From positions 46,761,139-46,825,138 of the forward strand of contig NC_037094.1 in assembly GCF_002994745.2 (NCBI RefSeq): a DNA stretch of 64,000 nucleotides. The letters are read 5' to 3'. Under the pieces are notes generated by a model that had not been told where the DNA came from, ran no database searches, and saw nothing but the letters and a program-made list of their open reading frames with translations. A program made the translations under genes and the position numbers. Source of the DNA: Rosa chinensis. Its lineage: Eukaryota > Streptophyta > Magnoliopsida > Rosales > Rosaceae. Positions 57,306-64,000 of the stretch are shown here, in pieces (position 1 is the first letter of the stretch; the number at the start of each line of letters is the position of its first letter).

Positions 57306-58733
57306 TATATGACTTACAATGACTGCTGGATAGAGGACTCTTTTTTAGAGAGTCCTTAAATGTATTAGAGGACTCTTTTCCAGTGTCCTTATATGTAGTT
57401 TTTGTAGTAGTGTCACCTATTTGCAATCCTCCTTAATTGATTTCGACTTTTGTCCAAAGCCTTTACTACTTAAATCTAGCTCCAATTACATGCATATATC
57501 CTAAGTTGGCCACCAAAGAACACAAACATGCAAAAGTTTTCTGTAATCCAAAATCAAGCAAGCAATCTCACATAAGCAACATATAAATCAACATCAAGAA
57601 ATCACAACTTTATTTCAAAACATATAAATGGGCTTTAAACTTTGCCCTTAATATTTATGTCAACTAGAAATCAAGTTCATACGAAATCAAAACAAAGAAA
57701 ACCAAAAAGGTTACAAGGAATAAGATAGAATTACACATGAAGGATGAATGGTGGAAAGCTTGAGACGTTGGTCTTGGATCTTGAAAGCAAGGCTCCAAAG
57801 CTTCACGACACAAGGTGGATGATGGCCGCTAGGAGGCGTCATGGCTTCTTCTTCTCTTCTTCTCTTTGCTTGAAGACGCAGAGACTTGAAACTAGAGGAT
57901 GGAGAGAAAGCTTGACGTTATGGAGAGAATTTTCTAAATGAATAGGTGTGGTGTGGTGTGGTGGTGTTGTTGTTGTTGTTTATATAGGGGAAGGCAAGGC
58001 TTCATGAATTTAATTTCCAAAGAAATTTCTAGTTGCACCACACAGCTTCGACCAATCACGTAGCGCCACGTCAGCTCTGTTGTGTCATCCAACCAATCAA
58101 AAAGCTCCAAAATCAATCCCTAATATTTTGTTGCTGATTTTCCCATGATTTAATCTGATTTTGTTCACAATTTTCGGCCAAATATCTAGGCATGAACCTA
58201 GACAATGTATCTGGATGCATTTTGGACCTTTTCTCCCTTAAATCTCTCCATGACTTTATCCTTAACATACTCCCCTTGATTTTCTCTTGATTTTCACATT
58301 AAAATTGCAGATTTTATTCTCTAATTTCAGCCAACATATCTTGAGGGAATTAAGGAATGAAGCTGGACTTGTTTTGAGTTTTTTCTTGTTGCACAATCCC
58401 TTGAAACTCTCCCTAGAATATCTCCAACGTTTTTCCTTGATTTCTTCTTGCAAAAATCAGATTTAATCTCCCATAATATCTCCCACATCATCTTCAAGCC
58501 ATGTGGTCTCCTAATGCCTTTAGGTTTCCTAGCCTCATCAGGATTCCTGCGTTGACCAGGATTCCTAGTCGGACTAGGAAAACTCCATTTCTTCATTTCA
58601 GCTCATTTCAGCTCCATTTATTCCAATGTATCTAGAAAATAGAAACTAAATTAAAAATGATTAAGTAAAGGAAATAACTAAGCAAAATACGGGGAAATAA
58701 TTATTAAAATATGGCATAAAAATGCTCCTATCA

Positions 58734-59094
58734 AATTCCCCCACACTTAGCTTTGCTAGTCCCTTAGCAAAATCAAAACAAATAAACTAAAAACATAGAC
58801 TCAGACTCAATGAAAACTTAAAGAAACAAAATAAAAAACATTACGACATACAATGACTCTATTGCCCTTCAACGTTTAGTCTCAGAAATCTCTTACTTTC
58901 ACAACATCAAGATTAGCACTCAACAAAGAATCAATATTCAGGCATTCGACAGTTAATTCAAACATATGATCCACACATACATAAGTAGGACTTGGTGGTG
59001 ACAATGGTGATGGGGTGGAGCTTAGCATGTTTCAGACAAGTATGATTCATATCCTCACAAGGTATATTCACTCTTTCTTCTCTCAGATCAAGGC
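58734..59094 (-). other. Polypurine tract and inner remnant of the LARD-like element
   Basis: AATTCCCCCACACTTAGCTT at 58734-58753 is a polypurine tract when read on the minus strand, next to the LTR. The following bases to 59094 are AT-rich inner sequence with no open frame. It ends abruptly at the inverted LTR copy at 59095. Confidence 0.55.
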
Positions 59095-60151
59095 AATGCT
59101 TTAGTAATGATTTCGGTTTGAGAATTATGATTTTGTTTGATCTCGCCTTTCTGCTATTGATTTTGAGATACTTTTGGCGTGTGAGACACGTCGATGATAT
59201 TTCGCCTTATTGTGAGAATTTGGGGGAAGCTTTATGGATTTATGTGGTTTTCGGATTTTCTTTTGCCATATTTTGGGTGACTATTATCATTGCTAGCATT
59301 GATCTTCCGCCTTTGTGGCGAGGTGATGGGATCACCGAAGCCCGTCCGCCTTTGTGGCACTGGTTACTGTCTTTGTGACAGTAATGCTGAAGCCCAGTAT
59401 CCTAATCGCTACACTTAGTGGCGTGTGGGTATATAACGGGAGTATATGGGAGTATTTTAGCCTGGGAGGCTATCACCCAAGCCTGGGAGGCTCATTCGTA
59501 TGGCTATCTTCTTCCCCTACTTTTATATTATTACTTGACTAGCGGGGCTAGTCCGATTTCTCTTAACCAGCGGGGCTGGTATGTTTTTCACGAGTTTTTG
59601 AGTTTAAAGAAATAAGTTTTATAAACGTTGCATGCATCAAAGTTTTATAAATTTAAATAAGTGCGAAAAGTATTTAAGATTGCTTCATTTAAATTATCTT
59701 ATTTATTTATTTTTGTCCACTCACACTAACGTGTTTTCAATACTTTTCCCTTGGGCCCTTCGGTTTCAAATGCCCAGTTTGCAGGCGAAATTAGTTGAGG
59801 TCGGGCGTACATGGAGTTGAGGCATAGTCAACAGCATGGCTTCCGCGGTTTCCTTTGAATTAGGTTTTCCTTGTTTACCATTTTTATTAGAATTGCTCTG
59901 ATTACCTGTGGGATTAATGTTATTAAGTTGAGATTTGTGTAATGTGAATTGGAAGATGTTGTGATTTGGGGAGCAGGGTGGCTCCAGGAGAATAAGGATG
60001 GGTAATTTAGAAGTGTAAATTTCATTTCTCCAGGTTTTGGGTAGTCCATTCTAGGGGAAGTTCTGCCAAATTTTTGGAAGAATTTCTTCTAAGGTGGACC
60101 CCGCAGGGCCACTTCGGATTTCAGGGTGAAATCCGGGGGCGGGTCCTGTCA
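59095..60151 (+). repeat. Right arm of the inverted LTR repeat (LTR 3' part)
   Basis: This plus-oriented 3' part of the LTR ends GGCGGGTCCTGTCA. It is the inverted partner of 49045-50101. The primer site follows two bases later, which sets the LTR direction. The frames inside mirror those of the left arm and are not genes. Confidence 0.85.
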
Positions 60152-60153
60152 GT

Positions 60154-60166
60154 TGGTATCAGAGCA
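60154..60166 (+). other. Primer binding site next to the inverted LTR
   Basis: TGGTATCAGAGCA lies two bases after the LTR end. It complements the 3' end of initiator tRNA-Met and confirms that the 2.7-kb LTR family belongs to a retrotransposon. A leader of about 320 bases without coding follows before the LTR 3'-end piece at 60480. Confidence 0.8.
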
Positions 60167-61819
60167 GTATAGCGGAAGTGTATTGAGCCCATAACCTACT
60201 TGATTAAGAACTTATAGGTTCGTTTGAGGTTGACTTTATATGTTTGACAACTATGGGATCTTTATGTGAACGACTAAGGAAGGAAGTGCTGTGTTGTGGT
60301 AGTGCTAGGTGATGTGGTTATGATCTTAGTTAAAAATCTTTGAGTTATGGCGAAGGTTTGGTAGTAGTTTTCCTTACTGGGCAACGCTAGTCAACAAGTT
60401 TCGGGATTCTAGTAGCATTCTATGATGGGTTTCTCGATAAGTCTTTTGAGGATTATGAAAGAATTTCTTTCCTGAAAGTTACAGTGAACAGTAACTTTAG
60501 TATTTAGGCTATAACTTTCACATACAAACTCCGATTTTTACATGAACAATAACTTTAGAAAGTTACCGTGAACAGTAACTATAGAAAGTTTCCATGAACA
60601 GTAACTTTAGTATTTAGACTATAACTTTCACATACAAACTCCGATTTTTACGTACCACATATGCACTTGCTCGGTTTAATGTCTTCTACAATTTTCATGA
60701 AGGAAATTTTCTCAAATTTTGACCCGAACAAAAAGTCAACTTTTAGGACCACTAAAAGTACCGAAACGATAGTAAAAGTGAAAATAGTTGTCGTTTACCG
60801 TCCAAATGACTAGTAAACGGGTAAATTAAGATACGGGACGTTACACTGATGGACTTCTCGAAGCCATCCAAGAGCCTAGTCAGAACGTGCTCTCCATTGA
60901 GCAAGCTACTGCTTTTGAAGCAAATCAAGCTAAAGCCATCATTCTCATGACAAGGCACATGAATGACGCACTCCAAAGTGAATACCTCAATGAGGAAGAC
61001 CCAAGAAAGCTATGGGTAGAACTTGAGTAGCGATTTGGCAACGTTCGTGACTCCCTGCTTCTTGATTTAGAAGTGCGATGACATAGCCTCCGCTTTTGTG
61101 ATTTCAAGTCTGTGCTTGATTATAACTCGGAAGCTCTTCGTATCAAGTCTCTGATGGAGTTTTGTGGCCAAGCCATAACTGATACGATGTTGATCGAGAA
61201 GACTCTCTCTACCTTCCCCGTTTCTGCCCTGATGATTTCAAAGAATTATTGGATTGATGTGAAAGCAGGACGTATCACAAGATTTCATGAGCTTATTGGT
61301 GCCATGAACGTAGCTGAAAAGCACGACAACATACTTGTGAAGAACTATAACACTAGACCCGTGGGAACTAAGTCTATTCCAGAGTTTAACTATAGTCGCG
61401 CCCCCAAGGGAGGACGCAAGGAGCGAAACCCTAAGAGTAGGGATAATTCTGGACGTTCTGGTCCATATTCTCGCCCTAAAGAGGAAGGAAATTTCCAAGA
61501 GAGGTGTGGACGGAACCGTGGAGGTCAATGTGTGAAGAGAGAGAGAGGCGGAGCCTCCGGCTATGGTGGTGACGCCACTAAGAGTAATAGACGTCCAAAT
61601 CATGCACCAAAAGCATCTCGATCAAGGGAGCCCGACCATAAAGATGTTTGTCTTCGATGTGGATCAAGTGGACATTGGGCAAAGAAGTGTACTGCATCCC
61701 AGAACGTTGCCAACGCATACAAGATGTATCGTGAAGCAAGGGAGGCAAATTACATGGAACAAGATCAAGATGGAGATCTCGATCTAAGGGTGGAAGACTA
61801 CAAGGATCAAGACCCATAA

Positions 61820-62188
61820 ACTGGCGATTTTGATTGAGTCCTTTTATTTTCCAAGAGATGTAGGCAATTGCCATATTACTTTTGTAGTAGATGCTAATGA
61901 TATTAGTCTTTCTTCAAAGTAGGCGTACTCAATGTAAAAGTGATGTCTAGGAAGGTTTTGAGATAAGTGGTACTTAAGCGAGCTTTGCTCCACCGACATC
62001 TCTCTAGTCACCTGGTCACATTTGCATTGAAATTACCAAAAGAAGTTAGACGACTACCATTGTTTTGCATTAACTAGTTTATTGGATTAGATTTTCTTTG
62101 GTTAAAGAAACGATGATGTAATTCCGTTTGGCTTATTAATAAAAGTTGAGTTCTTTTCTTTATGACTCTTTAATTACGAGCTTTTCTT
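61820..62188 (+). other. Region between gag and pol of copia element 3
   Basis: No long frame is open here. Intact copia elements read gag and pol without such a gap, so this is either decayed coding sequence or an extra spacer of this lineage. Confidence 0.4.
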
Positions 62189-64000
62189 TTAGGAATGGAT
62201 GAACTTCAATGTCTTGCGGATAGTGCGACTACGCACACCATTCTACGACATAGGCAATTATTCTTAGAGATGTTGCCTACATATTCCTCTATGACTACGA
62301 TGACTGGGCCATCAAGTTTAGTTCAAGGACATGGAATGGCCCAATTCCTTTTGCCCAATGGCACCTTCATTAAAGTCACTGAAGCTCTCTACGCTCCTAA
62401 GGCAAATCGAACCTTATTAAGCTTTAAAGATATAAGAGCTAACAGATTCCATGTAGAAACGCATAGTGAGAACGGAATAGAATTCATTTGCATTACCTCT
62501 AATGATTGCGGACGAAAGCGCATCTTAGAGAAACTTATGTGTCAATCTAGTAGACTTTATGTCACTACAATTCGACCAATTGAATCCAATAATGTCATCA
62601 GAGAAGATCTATTGGATTCCGACACATATTGGCTTTGGCATGACTGACTAGGACATCCTGGTCATGACATGATGCTCCCTATACTTAAGACTTCACACGG
62701 GCATCATTTCTTCATAGTGAGAAGAAGCAAGAATCAAAAATTGATTCCAGGACTTAGCAAGATCGCAAAAATTGCAGCTTCTGGCGCTGCTGCTGTCTTG
62801 GGCCGCCGAAAGGCCGCCCTTGTCCCTAGTGATGATGCCATAAATGGCGCCAACCATGAGCATGATGCCATGGTTGCTCCTCCTAGTGGCCATGACGCCA
62901 CACAAACCAATTTCCATGGCTCTAACGCCATAATGGGAGATGTAAACACACACAAACTTTGCTTCTAATAGCGCCACAGACGCTCAGGCCGGACCAAAAT
63001 CCTCATTGGTTGCATCTAAGGCCCCTCGCTCATTTTGCAAAGCCTATTCCTTCGGGAAATTGGGACCGAGACCATCCTATGCAAAGGATCCTAAAATACT
63101 CATTCCGTTCTTACAGAGAATCCAAGGAGATATCTGTGGACCAATTTAACCATCATGCGGACCTTTTAAATACTTTATGGTATTGGTTGATGCGTCGACA
63201 CGCTGGTCACATGTCGTGATGTTGTCCACTCAAAATGCTGCTTATGCTAAACTCCTCGTCCAGATTATCCGTCTACGGGCTCACTACCCTGACCATCCTA
63301 TTAAGTCCATTTGACTTATTAATATTGGGGAGTTTACATCGAAAACGTTCGATGACTACTGCATGTCACTGGGGATTGATGAAGAGCATCCAGTTCCCCA
63401 TGTTCATACCCAAAATGGTCTCGCAGAAGCCTCTATCAAACGACTACAAATGATAGCGCGGACATTGGTTATGCGCACCAATCTCCCTGTTTCTGCTTGG
63501 GGATATGCAATATTGCATGCAGCGACGCTGATTCATCTACGACCCACTGCAACCCAATCTTACTCTGCGTTACAGCTAGTGACTGGGTACGAGCCTGATA
63601 TCTCGCATTTACGCATTTTTGGGTGTGCTATCTATGTGCCTATTACGCCGCCACAGTGTACTAAGATGGGTTCACAACAACGAATGGGCATATACGTTGG
63701 ATATGAATCTCCAACTATTGTCCGCTATCTTGAACCCTTGACAGGCGATCTCTTTTCAGCTAGATTTGCGGATTGTCACTTTGATGAGACAGTCTTCCCA
63801 TCGTTATGGGGAGATAAGAACACAGATGTTCAACAGGAACGACAGGAATTGTCGTGGTCTGTCCCCACTATGTCTCATCTTGATCCCCGTACCGCACAGT
63901 CCGAACTTGAAGTGCGAAGAATAATCGAGCTCCAGAACGTAGCAGATACTCTGCCTGATGCGTTTTCTGATGTTGCCAAAGTGACGAGATCACACATACC
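62189..64000 (+). pseudogene. copia element 3 protease and integrase, truncated by the window
   Basis: The frame at 62195-62647 holds a protease-like CLADSATTHTIL motif, where DSA stands in place of the usual DSG or DTG, then a WLWHD end with a stop just before the LGHPGHD zinc-binding block. After a region with frame changes (62650-63050) the integrase core appears in several frames: YFMVLVDASTRWSHVVMLST near 63173-63235, HTQNGLAEASIKRLQM near 63405-63455 and LRIFGCAIYVP near 63611. Several stops interrupt it. The catalytic DNAGE block is changed. Reverse transcriptase and RNase H must lie beyond 64000. Confidence 0.75.

Larger units (their letters stand above)
52137..57412. mobile_element. 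CACTA element 3 (non-autonomous, captures several genes)
   Basis: This 5276-bp element starts CACTACTACAAATAGCCC and ends with the complement of CACTACTACAAAAACTAC. The exact duplication TCA lies at 52134-52136 and 57413-57415. The subterminal motif is AGGACACTT and variants, at 52155-52205 and 57080-57395. There is no transposase. The inner 4.5 kb is a chain of exon pieces in plus orientation from at least four unrelated genes: a mitochondrial carrier, a MADS-box gene, a Rossmann-fold protein and a cyclin. It lies within the LARD-like LTR. A CT repeat at about 52348-52387 precedes the cargo and looks like a captured 5' leader. Confidence 0.92.
51582..58733 (-). mobile_element. LARD-like LTR, split by CACTA element 3
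   Basis: The LTR begins TGCTAAAAGC and ends GCTCCTATCA on the plus strand, and without the CACTA insertion is about 1.87 kb. Directly to its right, AATTCCCCCACACTTAG is, on the minus strand, a polypurine tract. So this is the 3' LTR of a minus-oriented element of which only about 360 bases of inner sequence (58734-59094) remain. It contains no protein coding. The other copy is at 3183-5132. Confidence 0.6.
49045..60845. mobile_element. Nested 11.8-kb retroelement insertion with inverted LTR parts
   Basis: An exact 5-bp duplication CTGAT (49040-49044 and 60846-60850) brackets the whole insertion. The left end begins TGACAGGACCCGCCCC and the right end is GGGACGTTACA, the two ends of the same minus-oriented LTR type as the solo LTR at 39980-42669. 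The left part (49045 to about 50760) and the right part (about 60480-60845) match that LTR in the same orientation. Between them are a plus-oriented copy of part of the LTR (59095-60151) with a primer site, another primer-site and leader copy (51495-51580), and a LARD-like LTR holding CACTA element 3. The order of events is not fully resolved. It suggests one LTR invaded by a rearranged relative. Confidence 0.7.
48946..61819 (+). pseudogene. copia element 3 gag, split by an 11.8-kb insertion
   Basis: Gag starts at the ATG at 48946, reads MSYLNKLKFVPLETTGVGYH and reaches the insertion at 49044. The same frame resumes at 60846 after the 5-bp duplication. Beyond it are stops near 61028 and 61082, then a long open part at 61112-61819 with a basic Gly/Arg-rich segment and the zinc knuckle CLRCGSSGHWAKKC at about 61651-61692. 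The protein normally packages the element RNA. The two stops and the insertion make it non-functional. Confidence 0.85.
47661..64000 (+). mobile_element. Ty1-copia element 3, interrupted, runs off the window
   Basis: The element has a 5' LTR (47661-47841), a primer site (47842), a 1.1-kb leader, gag from 48946, and pol to the window end. An 11.8-kb nested insertion (49045-60845) splits gag. Stops and frame changes lie in gag and integrase, so this copy is not coding-competent. Reverse transcriptase, RNase H and the 3' LTR lie beyond 64000. The LTR layout resembles that of copia element 1. Confidence 0.85.

Noticed and set aside
18886..57412. A CACTA transposase in any of the three elements
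   Set aside because: No frame in them has the length or motifs of a TnpD-type transposase. All long frames are captured exons, other transposons or repeats.
1..64000. CRISPR arrays, operons, phage or plasmid origins
   Set aside because: The sequence is a plant nuclear locus with spliced genes and retrotransposons. The tandem repeats present lack the regular spacer structure of CRISPR arrays.

Overview
The window is nuclear DNA from a flowering plant. It is AT-rich, its genes have short exons with GT-AG introns, and much of it is layered transposable elements. The captured plant gene pieces and the WAT1-type transporters point to a eudicot. Rosaceae is a guess from the general look of the repeats and was not tested. 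I see no prokaryotic or organellar features, and no rRNA, tRNA or CRISPR array.

Only two host genes look intact. Both are minus-strand WAT1-related (nodulin MtN21/EamA family) membrane transporters: one in six exons (7020-10817, 421 aa) and one in seven exons (44266-46780, 387 aa). Every splice junction of both can be followed in phase. They are probably tandem paralogs pushed 33 kb apart by transposons. Between them lies a decayed, internally duplicated locus (about 25.86-30.2 kb, with a terminal exon at 43.46 kb) that resembles homocysteine S-methyltransferase.

Layout: 0-5.4 kb holds a fold-back element, a solo LTR of a non-coding retrotransposon and tandem repeats. 7-10.8 kb is the first WAT1 gene, with a Mutator-like MITE in intron 1. 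14.1-17.0 kb is a PIF/Harbinger-like element. 17.3-25.8 kb is a 5'-truncated Ty1-copia element split by a CACTA transposon (18886-25448). 30.2-35.2 kb is a nearly complete copia element with 98% identical LTRs but a broken reading frame. 35.4-43.4 kb is a hAT element holding a second CACTA element (35881-43181), which holds a solo LTR (39980-42669). 44.3-46.8 kb is the second WAT1 gene. From 47.7 kb to the window end runs a third copia element whose gag is split by an 11.8-kb nested insertion (49045-60845). That insertion contains two near-identical inverted LTR copies and a third CACTA element (52137-57412).

The most striking feature is the three CACTA elements. Each has CACTA ends, an exact 3-bp target duplication (ATG, TTA and TCA) and its own subterminal repeat family. 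None shows a transposase, and each carries pieces of ordinary plant genes. The first carries antisense myotubularin exons and a LINE piece. The second carries SGT1, seven exons of VPS26C and an MRL1-like PPR piece. The third carries exons from a mitochondrial dicarboxylate carrier, a MIKC*-type MADS-box gene, an NAD(P)-binding Rossmann protein and an A-type cyclin. This is Pack-CACTA style gene capture on a large scale. Exon phases and splice sites are partly kept, so chimeric transcripts or small RNAs against the parent genes are possible but unproven.
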